A stretch of 64,000 nt of DNA from Strongylocentrotus droebachiensis. Lineage: Eukaryota; Echinodermata; Echinoidea; Camarodonta; Strongylocentrotidae. How positions within the stretch are numbered: position 1 is the first letter of the stretch; each line of letters opens with the position of its first letter. Position numbers and translations under genes: made by a program. Under the pieces are notes generated by a model. That model was given only the letters and a program-made list of their open reading frames with translations, was not told the DNA's origin and searched no databases. The DNA lies in NCBI GenBank assembly GCA_035222895.1, contig JAVYIG010006790.1:1-64000 (forward strand), written 5' to 3'. Shown piece by piece: positions 9,561 through 21,859 of the stretch.

Positions 9561-10956
9561 GTGAGGATTTAAATTTTTTGAGTCGAAAAAAAATTCAAAG
9601 ACGTCTTTTAGTCTTTGATACCATCGTCGAAACATTGGTATCCCTCTTTCGATCGGATTGAAGAGAGACAGCTATTAATGTCAAGTTAACCCAACTAAAA
9701 CAAAAATTACCTCTCTAAAGTGCTGAAAACGCTGCTTGTTTAAAGGTAATACAAAGTTTTGGGAAATTTTGAAAGTTGGGTGGATAATGAATCTTTACAA
9801 TTTTGATATATTTGTATGCCCCTGTGGATGTATTATAAGCACAAAAAACTTAACCCCCAAAACACTTCTGTTTTCGAGAAAAATTGAATATAAAATTTTA
9901 CCGGTGCTCCCGGTAAATTTTGATAAATTTCAAATAGCTCCTACGGCCGTACAATTGTAGCTGCGACCATGAAAATCTCAAAATATGTAGTTGTGATATA
10001 TAATTTCCAAACGGGAATAGCTAATCGGTCGATTTTAGTCAAGAAACCTTTTTTTTTTTTTTTCAATGATATTTTATTTTCTGCTTTTCACAAACAAGAA
10101 CAAAATTTATAATAACAAAAAATAACAAAATCATTACATAAAATAATCTGCATGTTAATATTATTCCATAGAATATGATTTTACATTCACAGCTAAATAA
10201 TACAAAAGAGCTTTTTACTATTTACATCGATACTTACACCAGTGTTCAAGACACTCCTATAATGTTTTAAACAAAAGATGGCGCTAGACCGCATTTGACA
10301 AGTTTTTTTCCTTTTCTTCCTCTCCCCAATGATATTTCATTTTCTCCATTGCTTTTCACAAACAATAACAAAATCAATACATAAAAAAATCTGCATGTTA
10401 ATATTATTATATAGAATATGATTTTACATTCACATCTAAATAATACAAATGAACTTTTGCTATTTACATCAAATAAAGGATGAAACATGCATGCATGAAA
10501 AAGGCATGAACATAAAAAGACATCTAAGAGAAGAAAAAAATGAAAAAAAGAAAAATACTTACATACACACATACACACACGTGCACAGACACCCACTTAA
10601 AACATGCCTACATTTTGTGGGAATCTCGACCATTATATCAGCCATGTCCATTTCATTGCTTCTATTCGCTTTCCTTATTTTATCTATTCTGCACGAAGCT
10701 ATTCTAAATTGTCCCACTTTCTAAAATGATATGTGAGTGTACCTCGGTCCCCAGCTAATTTCTTCTCCTCCTTTCTAATGTCTAATAATCTTTTCTTAAT
10801 CTCCAAATAAGTTGGTGGTTTTTGTCTATTTTTACTATCTATAAATATCATATATTTTATCAAAATTATGATATGATTTAATAACTGTTCCTTCCCTATG
10901 TTAAACTCAACTACCCCTACATGGATACCTTTCCAATTTATATTTGTAATATCTAC

Positions 10957-13900
10957 TTAATTAAATAAATTCCCACACTCTTCCCAAATTGGTTTTACTT
11001 TCTCACAAAGACAAAATAAATGCTCATAAGTTTCTTCATATTTACCACAAAAAGAACATAAATTACTATCAACCATTTTAAATGTACATAAATGTAATTT
11101 AATATATATAATATTATAAAGCATTTTAAATTGAAATTCTCTAAGCTTACTATTCAATGTGCACTTTCTAAGTCTTAAAAATATTAGTTGTATATCTTTT
11201 CCATGAATATTATAAGTCTGTTCTAAATGTCGTTCTGCATACGATTTTTCTACTCTCTTATTTATTAAAAAAGCGTATATAATTTTTGAGGTTATTTGAT
11301 CTAACATATATACCTTTTCAAACATAATAATATCCATATCTAATTCCCTATCTATATTTGAGTGAGTATTTTTATTTAAAAATTGTTTCCATGAAGACGG
11401 GATGCCAAGAAAAATATGTTGTATTTTACTAATTTCTAAACTATTTAAACCTTTTCTTTGAAATTCCTCATTAGATTTTATAATACCTTCCTTATCAACA
11501 ATATGATGCAACTTATACACATTTTTGTTAAATAATCCCTCATCAAAAGGAACATGACCATCGATAAAAACAAATCTATTACTATAGATAATCTCATTCC
11601 TCCTAGAAACACTTTCCTTTAACAAAAATATTCTCGTAGCCATCCAAACATCCAACATGTCTCTATAAAATGCTGGTAATACTAATTCAGATATATCTAC
11701 GGTTGCATTATTATAAAATATCAAAATTCCTCCAGCATCTTTAGTTAAATAATTAAAATATTGTTTCCATCCCATGTTTGCATCCCCCGTTAAAAGTCTC
11801 TTTACCCACATAATCCTCTGCACTAAGATAAATAAATGAAAGTCCGTTAATCTTAGTCCACCTCTACAATAATCCAAGAACATTACATTTCGCTTAATCT
11901 TATCATTTCCTTTCCACAAAAAGTCAAAAACCAGTTTATCCAAATCTGTAAATACCCAATTTGGTACTGGTGTCAGCGCCGATACATAAATCAATTTTGA
12001 CAAAATAAATGTTTTTATCAATTGAATTTTCCCCATTAAAGTTAAATCTCTTTGTTTCCACCAAGACAACAACTTTTTTATTTTACTCAAAATTTCCTTA
12101 TAATTTTTCCTTTCCTGAATTTCAACATCTAAAGAAAAATATATACCCAAAATCTTGACCATTTGTACTACTTTACCAAATGGAAGAGCAATATTTTCAT
12201 TTTGAGAAGGGCCTAACAATAATATAAAAGTTTTTTCTTTATTAATTTTAATCCAGAATTTCTAGCAAAATTTTCAAACAGTTCCCCCACCTTTTTAAAT
12301 GAATTTGAGTCCCGAATAAAGAGAGTCATATCATCTGCATAAAGAATTTGTTTTACATGTACGTTATTAAAAGTAAATCCTTGAATTTCAGGGTCTTTAT
12401 ATACAGTGCGTCCCAGAAAAAACGAAACCGAGAAGTATCGATGTTTTATCATAACTTAATCACAACCATAATTAATGAATGATACATATTTGAAAAGCTT
12501 AGAGTCTCCTCTTTCAGTTGATGCTACTCAGATGATGCATATTTTACGCATGATTGATTAAAAGCAATTTGAAGGAAGGAAACCAAAAAGACATTTGGCG
12601 GGCGGTATCTGAATTTCGAAGAAAAATTCACATTTCTAGAAAGTTGAGTTTCTGCCCTTTCATATGACACCTCAATCAGGAAAAATGAGCAAGGAATAAC
12701 AAAGTTCTGTTTGTTTAAAGTAGCCCTTACATTTTCATAATTTTAACAAACGAATTCGTTTTCACTGGGTGCCTGCCGTATCAAAAAGCAGATTTGACAA
12801 AAGACTTAACTCCGTTTCGTTGACAATCAGCCATGCATGAAGACTCTCGTCTACGGCTGATTGTCAACGAAACGGAGTTAAGTCTTTTGTTAATTTCGTT
12901 TATTGATACGGCAGGCAGCCAGTGAAAACGAATTCGTTTAATAAAATTATGGAAATGCAAGCACTACTTTAAACAAACAGAACTTTGTCATTCCTCGCTC
13001 ATTTTTCCTGATTGAGGTGTCATATGAAAGGGCAGAAACTCAACTTTCTAGAAATGTGAATTTTTCTTCGAAATTCAGATACCGCCCGTCAAATATCCTT
13101 TTGGTTTCCTTCCTTCAAATTGCTTTTAATCAATCATGCGTAAAATATGCATCATCTGAGTAGCATCAACTGAAAGAGGAGACTCTAAGCTTTCCAAATA
13201 TGTATCATTCATTAATTATGGTTGTGATTAAGTTATGATAAAACATCGATACTTCTCGGTTTCGTTTTTTCTGGGACGCACTGTATTGAACGAGCTAAAA
13301 TTTCAATACAAAGTATAAACAAATATGCGGACAGGGGGTCCCCCTGTCTAACACCTCTCTTAATATCAAAGTACCCAGTAGATGAGCCCCCATTAAAGAC
13401 ACAACTTTGAGCATTATTATATATAGTCTCCACCCATCTACAAAATGATGGTCCAAAACCAAATGTAAACAAAACCTTCTGCAAAAAAGTATGTGAAACT
13501 GAATCGAAAGCCTTTTCAAAATCAATTATCATCATATATCCAGGTATTTCATTGACTGATGTATGATGAATTATATCATCTATCATTCTAATTGCTTCAC
13601 CTATATTTCGATCCTTTAGATAACCCACCTGGTCGACAGAAATTAAATCATTTAAAACTTTTTTAATCCTTATAGAAAGCACTTTAGTCAAATTTTTGTA
13701 GTCTACATTCAATAAAGATATTGGTCTATAATTTTTTATAAATAAGGGATCTTTTCCTTCTTTATGAATCAAATCAAACTAATGACCGCCTGCTTTTGTG
13801 ATGAGGAAAGTTCCTTCTTTCCAAAAGCTGAATTTACAGAATCTACAACTAAATTTCCTATCAATGGCCAAAAGACTATATAAAATTCAACACTTAATCC

Positions 13901-14490
13901 ATCATTCCCCGGGGATTTATTTAATGCCATTTCTTTCATGGCTGCAATACATTCACCGTTTGTTGTTTTACCTTCACATAATGCACACGAATCTGAATTT
14001 AATTTTGGTAAGTCCTGAAAAAAATCATCCACAAAATCAATTTCCTCTTCTGATTGGATATAAAGCTTACTATAAAATGTATATATTTCTTGCATAATAT
14101 TTTTTTGATCAAAACTTATATCTTCATCAATATAAAGTTTATTTATCAATGTTTTCTTTTTATTAGACTTCATTAATTGGGTAAAATACCCAGTGTCTCT
14201 TTCTCCGCATTCATAGTGTGATGCTCTAGAACGAATTTTAATACCTTCATTTATATAATTATAACAATCCTGTAAGTCTTTTTTGTTTTGTTCTAAGTCA
14301 TCAACTTTTTGCTGGTCTATTCCATTCAGCAATTCATTTTCCAGCTTCAAAATATCTTCTTCCAAATTTTCAATTCTTTATTTTCGTTGTTTCGCCTTTT
14401 CTTTTGAATATTTTCTACTAACATTCCTAATTTTCATTTTCAAAAAATCCCATAAAACTCTTTTATCTTCTATCTCTATTCGAAATTCTT
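10957..14490 (-). pseudogene. LINE ORF2, second (3-prime) RT copy with C-terminus
   Basis: Broken frames read from 14,490 leftwards: coiled linker (EEDILKLENELLNGIDQQ), RT blocks (IKNYRPISLLNVDYKN; FEKAFDSVSHTF; RQGDPLSAYLF; YADDMTLF), thumb (LGIYFSLDVEIQERKNYKE), and the final LCSFCGKYEETYEHLFCLC zinc motif ending at 10,957. Defects are an early stop in the linker, frameshifts near 13,770 and 12,230, and a MITE at 12,404-13,283 between RQGDPLS and YADD. It starts abruptly at residue pattern IEIEDKR near 14,490, where it joins the end of the first copy. YADD is the RT catalytic motif, so the protein once drove target-primed reverse transcription; this copy is dead. Confidence 0.85.
12404..13283. 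mobile_element. 880-bp palindromic MITE inside LINE ORF2
   Basis: Starts CAGTGCGTCCCAGAAAA and ends with its reverse complement. Arms are about 350 bp each around a ~100-bp centre. It is flanked by TA at 12,402-12,403 and 13,284-13,285. The empty site is visible in the first ORF2 copy at ~15,430 (GTCTTTATATATTGAAC). A TA duplication suggests the Tc1/mariner group. A truncated relative lies at 63,088-63,698. Confidence 0.9.
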
Positions 14491-14493
14491 ATT

Positions 14494-17400
14494 TTAATTA
14501 GATTTTATATTACCTTCCTTATCAACAATATGATGCAACTTATACACATTTTTGTTAAATAATCCCTCATCGAAATGAACATGACCATCGATAAAAACAA
14601 ATCTATTATTATAGATAATCTCATTCCTCCTAGAAACACTTTCCTTTAACAAAAATATTCTCGTAGCCATCCAAACATCCAGCATGTCTCTATAAAATGA
14701 TGGTAATACTAATTCAGATATACCTACGGTTGCATTATTATAAAATATCAAAATTCCTCCAGCATCTTTAGTTAAATAATTAAAATATTGTTTCCATCCC
14801 ATGTTTGCATCCCCCGTTAAAAGTCTTTTTACCCACATAATCCTCTGCACTAAAATAAATAAATGAAAGTCCGTTAATCTTAGTCCACCTCTACAATAAT
14901 CCAAGAACATTACATTTCGCTTAATCTTATCTTTTCCTTTCCACAAAAATTCAAAAACCAGTTTATCCAAATCTTTAAATACCCAATTTGGTACTGGTGT
15001 CAGCGCCGATACATAAATCAATTTTGACAAAATAAACGTTTTTATCAATTGAATTTTCCCCATTAAAGTTAAATCTCTTTGTTTCCACCAAGACAACAAC
15101 TTTTTTATTTTACTCAAAATTTCCTTATAATTTGTCCTTTCCTGAACTTCAACATCTAAAGAAAAATATATACCCAAAATCTTGACCATTTGTACTACTT
15201 TACCAAATGGAAGAGCAATATTTTCATTTTGAGAAGGGCCTAACAATAATATAAAAGTTTTTTCTTTATTAATTTTTAATCCAGAATTTCTAGCAAAATT
15301 TTCAAACAGTTTCCCCACCTTTTTAAATGAGTTTAAGTTCCGAATAAAGAGAGTCATATCATCTGCATAAAGAACTTGTTTTACATGTACGTTATTAAAA
15401 GTAAATCCTTGAATTTCAGGGTCTTTATATATTGAACGAGCTAAAATTTCAATACAAAGTATAAACAGATATGGGGACAGGGGGTCCCCCTGTCTAACAC
15501 CTCTCTTAATATCAAAGTACCCAGTAGATGAGCCCCCATTAAAGACACAACTTTGAGCATTATTATATATAGTCTCCACCCATCTACAAAATGATGGTCC
15601 AAAACCAAATGTAAACAAAACCTTCTGCAAAAAAGTATGTGAAACAGAATCGAAAGCCTTTTCAAAATCAATTATCATCATATATCCAGGTATTTCATTG
15701 ACTGATGTATGATGAATTATATCATCTATCATTCTAATTGCTTCACCTATGTTTCGATCCTTTAGATATCCCACCTGGTCGACAGAAATTAAATCATTTA
15801 AAACTTTTTTAATCCTTATAGAAAGCACTTTAGTCAAAATTTTGTAGTCTACATTCAATAAAGATATTGGTCTATAATTTTTTATAAATAAGGGATCTTT
15901 TCCTTCTTTAGGAATCAAACTAATGACCGCCTGCTTTTGTGATGAGGAAAGTTCCTTCTTTCCAAAAGCTGAATTTAAAGAATCTACAACTAAATTTCCT
16001 ATCAATGGCCAAAACAGTATATAAAATTCAACACTTAATCTATCATTCCCCGGGGATTTATTAGATGCCATTTCTTTCATGGCTGCAGCACATTCTCCAT
16101 TTGTTATTTTACCTTCACATAATGCACACGAATCTGAATTTAATTTTGGCAAGTCCTGAAAAAAATCATCCACAAAATCAATTTCCTCTTCCGATTGAGC
16201 ATAAAGCTTACTATAAAATGTATATATTTCTTGCATAATATTTTTTTGATCAAAGCTTATATCTTCATCAATATAAAGTTTATTTATCAATGTTTTCTTT
16301 TTATTAGACTTCATTAATTGGGTAAAATACCCAATGTCTCTTTCTCCGCATTCATAGTGTGATGCTCTAGAACGAATTTTAATACCTTCATTTATATAAT
16401 TATAACAATCCTGTAAGTCTTTTTTGTTTCGTTCTAAGTCATCAACTTTTTGCTGGTCTATTCCATTCAGCAATTCATTTTCCAGCTTCAAAATATCTTC
16501 TTCCAAATTTTCAATTCTTTGTTTTTGTTGTTTCGCCTTTTCTTTTGAATATTTTCTACTAACTTTCCTAATTTTCATTTTCAAAAAATCCCATAAAACT
16601 CGTTTATCTTCTATCTCTATTCGAAATTCTTCTTTTAATTTAATAAGTTCCTCTTTAATACAATTGATATATTCATTATCTTGACATGAACTATTATTTA
16701 ATTTCCAATAGGATCCCTGAAACTTAAATGAATACATTAACTTATCGTAAAATTGCAATTGAATGGCTGAATGATCCGGAGCCGTAGAAGGTATTATATC
16801 ACATTTTAATACTACATGTTCTATCTGCTTAGAAGCAAACCAATAATCTAATCTACTTTGTATACATGAATTTACTTGCCTATACGTAAACTGTTTCTTC
16901 AATCCATTCCTTACCCTCCAAACATCCAGCAACGCAAATCTATCTAAAAATTGTTCAAATAAAATATGAAATCGAGACTGAACATGGTGTTTAATACTTC
17001 CAAAATAATCTAAATCTTTATTTAAAATAATATTAAAATCTCCCCCAATAATTATTGCATTATTTTCTTTATTAATTTCTTTTACTATTTTTTTCAAAAT
17101 TGACCAAAAAATCAATCCTTTCTGATTCCCTTCCTCTTACTGGCAAATAAACATTAGCCATTATCAGCTTCATCCCCTGAATAATACATTCCATTATAAC
17201 ATATCTACCATTATTATCTGAAATAACATTTAACATCTGAATATCTAATTTATTATCTATTAAAATAAGCACCCCTTTACTATGGTTTGTCCCATGACTA
17301 AAATATGAACTCCCATTCCATAGCAATTTCCAAGTCTCCTCCACTTCAATTGTACTATATGTTTCTTGTAAAAAAAAACAATATCAGCACCTTTATCTTT

Positions 17401-17499
17401 ACACCACGTACACATTTTTGCCCTCTTTGACTTTTCTCGAATTCCTTTGACATTTAAAGAACGAAAATTATATTTAATAAAAATATCTTTATCTTCCAT
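14494..17499 (-). pseudogene. LINE ORF2, first copy: endonuclease and RT
   Basis: The longest frame (14,494-17,115, 873 codons) plus two upstream frames joined by frameshifts (17,072-17,344 and 17,260-17,499) cover an APE-type endonuclease, then RT. Endonuclease motifs: SLNVKGIREKSKRAKMCTW at the start, GGDFNIILN, SRLDYWF, and DHSAIQLQF. RT motifs: FEKAFDS, RQGDPLSPYLF, YADDMTLF. The frame stops near the pattern DKEGNIKSN, where the tandem duplication junction cuts off the C-terminus. Two frameshifts in the endonuclease rule out activity. The neighbouring copy supplies the missing end, showing that the two were one ORF. The clade (Tx1/L1) is assigned from motif style. Confidence 0.85.
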
Positions 17500-17560
17500 A
17501 ACTATATATGAATATGAATATATTCATGTATTCTTTCCTCCCTATATAAGGTTTTAATAC

Positions 17561-18695
17561 ACAGGATGGCAGAAGCAAGCAATTCATAACAAAATCAGCA
17601 TACTGGTCGAGATCCCCAACTACGTAGGCAATGCAATTAACACTCACACACAGCTCACACAACACACATAATAACTTAACTAAACGAAATTGCAAGATGT
17701 ATACACTAAACATTCCTCCTCTGTGAGGTCTCTTTGAGGTCCCGTCCCCTCTCACCCTCCTTACTATATAACACATACGCACGCATACCACCCACATACA
17801 CTACAGAAGCGGTCCATCCGACCGACATAACCACTATGTGCTTTCATCAGATGCTTGTCACCGAAGCATATATGCTGAACCCAATATAAATCCTATTGAG
17901 TTAGGAGCACCCAATTCCAAGGTAATCCTAAGCCCGAGTTTCACCCACAAAAAAAAAAAAAAAAAATGACCTGAGAGGAGCGCCATATTCAATATCAAAA
18001 GAGTACTGAAATAGTGACACTATCAGCCTTCGCCACGGCATAGCAAAGCCTCTAAACGGCTTTCTTTTCATTATATTATTTAAAAGTGATTGCTTGCCTG
18101 GCATTTTTTCAAAATAATTAACCAGCCTTCGCTACGGCATAGCAAAGCCTCTAAACGGCTTTCTTTTCATTATATTATTTAAAAGTGATTGCGATTAATA
18201 CCAGACTTCAATGCAATCGAGGGTGGCGCCCACAAAGACAAAAGCAACCACTCATCCCTTATTGCATTTCTTAACACAGAAGGAGTCACAACCACAACGA
18301 AGCCCCAGAATTGAATCATTAACCCTATATAACTAATCGAATTCCTAAACTCCTATAGACTTCAGGGTCATCACCCGAGAGCCCTCCATATCCTATCCTC
18401 TTTCAAGGCTCTCTAATGTGTCTGTTATAAGAAAGCACCTTTGAATTCTTCATTGAATACTCCTCAATTAAAATTATAAAAAAATAATACAACAGTACGG
18501 ATTACATTAGGGAGGAGCTCCACATTTACGACTGCAATTAGTTCCAGACTTCAATGCATACAAGGGCAGCACCCCAAAGATAAAAACATTCACTCATCCC
18601 TCAATGCATTGTCTAATCCTTAGGGGTCACGACCACAAAGGATCTTCATAAGCAATCATGTACTGGATGCTCCCGCCCTATCTGTTCAAAAACTC
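17561..18695. repeat. Tandem-repeat region between LINE and H1-like frame
   Basis: A ~70-bp segment starting CAGCCTTCG occurs at 18,024 and 18,123 (spacing 99 bp). A larger ~290-350-bp unit starts near 18,190 and again near 18,530 (CCAGACTTCAATGCA, then CACTCATCC, then CCTATATAA). The second unit is interrupted by the H1-like insert and its end resumes after 19,222. These may be 5-prime UTR repeats of the LINE, read on the minus strand, but this is inference. Minus frame 17,489-17,797 has no recognisable product. Confidence 0.6.
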
Positions 18696-18719
18696 TTTAT
18701 CCCTATATAATTGATCGAT
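18696..18719 (+). promoter_or_regulatory. 24-bp direct repeat with TATA-like box before H1
   Basis: The sequence TTTATCCCTATATAATTGAT followed by CGAT is repeated perfectly at 19,222-19,245 on the other side of the H1-like segment. It contains CTATATAAT about 50 bp before the ATG, so it could act as a TATA box. A related CCCTATATAACT is present in the neighbouring repeat unit at ~18,330, so the repeat seems to belong to the host sequence. Confidence 0.6.
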
Positions 18720-19221
18720 TCGTTTTGTTAACCTCCCGACGCACCGTATATCAAGATGGCTGAGAAGAATAGCTCTAAGAAGGTGACTACTAAGAAGCCG
18801 GCCGCCCACCCACCGGCTGCCGAGATGGTTGCTACAGCAATCACCGAGTTGAAGGACCGCAATGGCTCCTCGCTGCAAGCAATAAAGAAGTATAGCGCTA
18901 CCAATTTCGATGTGCAGATGGACCGACAGCTGCTATTCATCAAGCGGGCCCTAAAGTCTGGCGTGGAGAAAGGCAAACTAGTGCAGACGAAGGGGAAAGG
19001 AGCTTCGGGTTCTTTCAAGGTGAATGTGCAGGCGGCCAAGGCACAGGCGTCGGAGAAGGCCAAGAAGGAGAAGGAGAAGGCAAAACTGCTCGCACAGCGT
19101 GAGAAGGCCAAGGAAAAGGCTGCAGCGAAGAAGGAGAAACTGCAGAAGGCAGCCGCCGCAAAGAAAGTCAAGGCAGCCCCCAAGAAAGCGAAGAAGCCAG
19201 TAAAGAAAACGACTGAGAAGA
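18720..19221 (+). mobile_element. Inserted histone H1 segment between 24-bp direct repeats
   Basis: Comprises 36 bp before the ATG (TCGTTTTGTTAACCTCCCGA and so on) and the H1 coding sequence up to TEK. Both edges meet the same 24-bp sequence. This is the pattern of a reverse-transcribed copy with a long target-site duplication, although a poly-A tail is absent, as expected if the template was a non-polyadenylated histone mRNA. Confidence 0.6.
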
Positions 19222-19274
19222 TTTATCCCTATATAATTGATCGATCGTTTCTATCCTCTCTTAAGACTCTCTAA
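18756..19274 (+). CDS. Histone H1-like protein, C-terminally truncated insert
   Basis: 172 codons, intronless. Linker histone that would bind nucleosome entry DNA and compact chromatin. Start [16 protein letters not shown]; winged-helix globular domain roughly residues 17-95 ([49 protein letters not shown]); then a Lys/Ala tail to [13 protein letters not shown]. The last 17 residues ([17 protein letters not shown]) are not H1-like and come from sequence after the insert, so the native tail end is lost. It resembles sea urchin late-type H1. The ORF lies in a 502-bp segment between perfect 24-bp repeats, suggesting an inserted histone copy; no poly-A or histone 3-prime stem-loop is visible. GC content is clearly higher than the surroundings. 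It may be expressed from the flanking TATA-like box or be a dead retrocopy. Confidence 0.8.
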   Translation: MAEKNSSKKVTTKKPAAHPPAAEMVATAITELKDRNGSSLQAIKKYSATNFDVQMDRQLLFIKRALKSGVEKGKLVQTKGKGASGSFKVNVQAAKAQASEKAKKEKEKAKLLAQREKAKEKAAAKKEKLQKAAAAKKVKAAPKKAKKPVKKTTEKIYPYIIDRSFLSSLKTL

Positions 19275-19599
19275 ATTCGTTTTGTTTTGTATTGTTTTAT
19301 AGCTAAATTAATATCTTGACCTTGAGAGGGAGATATACAACATAAAGAGTTTATTATTTATAATTTCCTAACTTAAGACTCGATTTCAACGGGGACAACG
19401 ATCAATGAATATTGTAGGAACGCATATGCTTCCAATATGTTAATTTGAACCAAATTCATGACCCCATACCAAAACTTTGTAATACCTTTAAGAAATGAGA
19501 TGTTCATGACACAACTTTTCGAAGGGCTGGCCCTCATATCATTAGTTTTGCACCGCTGGACTAGTTGGTCAAGTTGATCTTCGAGCGTAGAGAGTAACC

Positions 19600-21540
19600 C
19601 GACACATGCTCCGGCGACGATTACTCCGGTGACAAATGCTCCACAAAAAGCGACAATTGCTCCGCGAAATTTGCTCTGCGACATTTGCTCCGCCGACAAT
19701 TTCTCCGCCGACAATTGCTCCGCCGACAATTGCTCCGCCGCCAATTGCTCCGCCGACATTTGTTCTGCTGACAATTGCTTCTCCGACAATTGCTCCGCAA
19801 AAAAATTTGCTCCGCCGACAATATTTCTTTCATGGGTTATTTTTTGATGTTGAGTGATTTGTTTTGTTGATGTTATTCAGGGCCGTAGCCAGCATTTTGA
19901 GAAGGGGGATGCGTTTTAATTCCCCGATTAGAAGACACTGATGGAAACAAGAAATAAACCTTTGCGAAAGACGCAATCCCTTTTTTTTTGGGGGGGGGGG
20001 GTAGCAGGTGCAGAAGCTTTTAAGTAATCGATAAACTTTTCTCAACTTTGAGTCGACCCTTTTCCAACAAATAATGAGTTTTTGTTTCTTGGGCACAATA
20101 TTATTTAAGGAAATATTTATTCCGTTTTGGTAAGCGATGGTATATATCGAAAGAGAGAGAGAGCTAAAAATGTAGATTATCGTTAATATTGAATAGCATC
20201 TTCCTGCTTAATTTCCTTCCTTAATTAAATGAGCATGTTTATACCATAAACTGGCGAGCGAGACTTTTAAACCAAAGAATTATTTTCAATAATAATGAGT
20301 ATCAAATAGAGTTTTCTTGCTGCGGGACGGGTCGGGGACATTCATAGTTAAGGCGATGTAAATTTCATTTTTAGCGAGCGGGTAGTTTTAAGCTTATTTT
20401 TATATTAAATAGCATCTACCTGCCTTCCGCCCTTCTTCGTCTGACGTTTAGGAGCTGCACATTCGTCAAATGAATATGTTTAAAATTATAATGGCGAGTT
20501 AGCGTAGCAAGTGAGCGATTTTTTTTCATTTCACTTCTCTTTTGATAATGATTAAATGCATATTTTGTTCCATAAAGTAACTGTCTTCTTGTCCCGTAAA
20601 GGGAGGGCACAAACATATTTAAGGGGTCTTTTTTTTTTTTTTTTTTTTAACTTTTAATTTGGCGAACAAGGAAGGTAAAAATCATAGGTTATAATCTTGA
20701 ATAGAATCTTTCAACATTACGCCCCTTTTGAATCAAATGGGCAGGTATTATTTCAGGATTATTATTTATTCCTTGTTGGCGAGCGAGCTTAGCGAATGGT
20801 CGAAATTCTTTGGCTTGCCATTTCATATTGAAAAGCATCTGCGTGCATCCATAGCATCGCTTTTTAATCACTGATGTACGAAATATATTACGAACATAAG
20901 CTATAGCGTAGCGAGCAAGTGATTTTTCATCCTTTTCATATAATAACTGAGAACCATCTGCCTGCCTACCACCCCTTTTCTTAATCAATGATTATTTCAC
21001 GAGCATGTAGGCCTATATTTCGTACTCCATTTCATTTCTCAATTTTCCCGACGTGTCGATTTTCCGTCATTAATTATACCGAAACCGTCCCGACACCAAG
21101 TTATAGGCCAATGCTAAAATATGGAAATTGAATCTTCCTATATTTTGTTTGTGTCCTTTGTCTTTAGCCCTTTCTTTTCTCTTTTCTTGACCTTTTCTTT
21201 TACATGTTTTTTCTCCTTTTCTTTTCTTTTCTTTTCCTTTCTTCCTATCTTGTTTTCGCTGCAAAAGGGAGCATTTGTCTTTTACGGGGCACTCCTGCTT
21301 CGTCGGCGGAGCATTTGTCTTTAACGGGATACTTTGGGGCAGGAGCAATGATGGAGCAATTGAATTTGACAAGGCACTTTTTAGCCGGAGCTTTTGGAGA
21401 AGCAATATTGTCAGCGGAGCATTTGTCGGCGAAGCAAATGTCGGCGGAGCAACTGTCGGAGCAAATGTCGCGGAGCAATTGTCGCTTTTTGCGGAGCATT
21501 TATCAGCGGAGCAATCGTCGACGGAGCATGTGTCATGGAT
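19600..21540. mobile_element. TU-like foldback transposon with 15-bp repeat arms
   Basis: Left arm 19,600-19,840 is tandem TCCGCCGACAATTGC-type 15-bp repeats; right arm 21,262-21,540 is the same sequence reversed (GCAATTGTCGGCGGA type). The extreme ends are mirror images: CACATGCTCCG on the left and CGGAGCATGTG on the right. The arms enclose ~1.4 kb of AT-rich sequence plus a CT-rich stretch (21,150-21,250) and no transposase. This matches the modular plan of the sea urchin TU elements. I did not find a convincing target duplication. Confidence 0.8.
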
Positions 21541-21859
21541 TCACGTAGATGGCTCACTTGATTGGTAGACTTCTGCTATGTCTATAATCATGTCACCGAC
21601 TTATTTCCATTTATATTCGTTGTCAATCAGGGGAGGGGCATTTCACACAACTTGTCATTAGTGACAAATTACAGTTTTTGTTAGAAGCTACTGAAATCCT
21701 TGCTTCTGATTGGTTATCAGCAGATTTGTCACTGATTTTTTTGTCATTTGTCATTGAAAAAAGGCTTTGTGAGACGGGTCCCAGGGCTTCATTAACGATA
21801 GCAAGGAAGAGCACGGGACCTAATTTCGTATCCTGCCTGACCCCATCCTGTGTGGTCAT

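Larger units (their letters stand above)
10049..17560 (-). mobile_element. Tx1/L1-like non-LTR retrotransposon
   Basis: Runs on the minus strand with a poly-A tail (poly-T at 10,049-10,063), a 3-prime UTR (10,064-10,956), and an ORF2 with endonuclease, reverse transcriptase and a C-terminal zinc-binding segment. No ORF1 was found. A 2.13-kb piece of ORF2 is tandemly duplicated, so the RT appears twice. The 5-prime boundary is not certain; the repeats up to 18,695 may be its 5-prime UTR. Confidence 0.85.
9744..19488 (-). mobile_element. TTAA-flanked ~500-bp MITE, split by a 9.2-kb insertion
   Basis: The first half (9,744 to about 10,046) and the last part (about 19,291-19,488) together reconstitute, in reverse orientation, the intact 502-bp element at 40,598-41,099. 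Ends are TTAA AGGTAATACAAAG (TTAA at 9,740-9,743) and TAATACCT TTAA (TTAA at 19,489-19,492). Everything between the halves, including the LINE and the H1-like frame, therefore arrived after this MITE. Confidence 0.85.
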
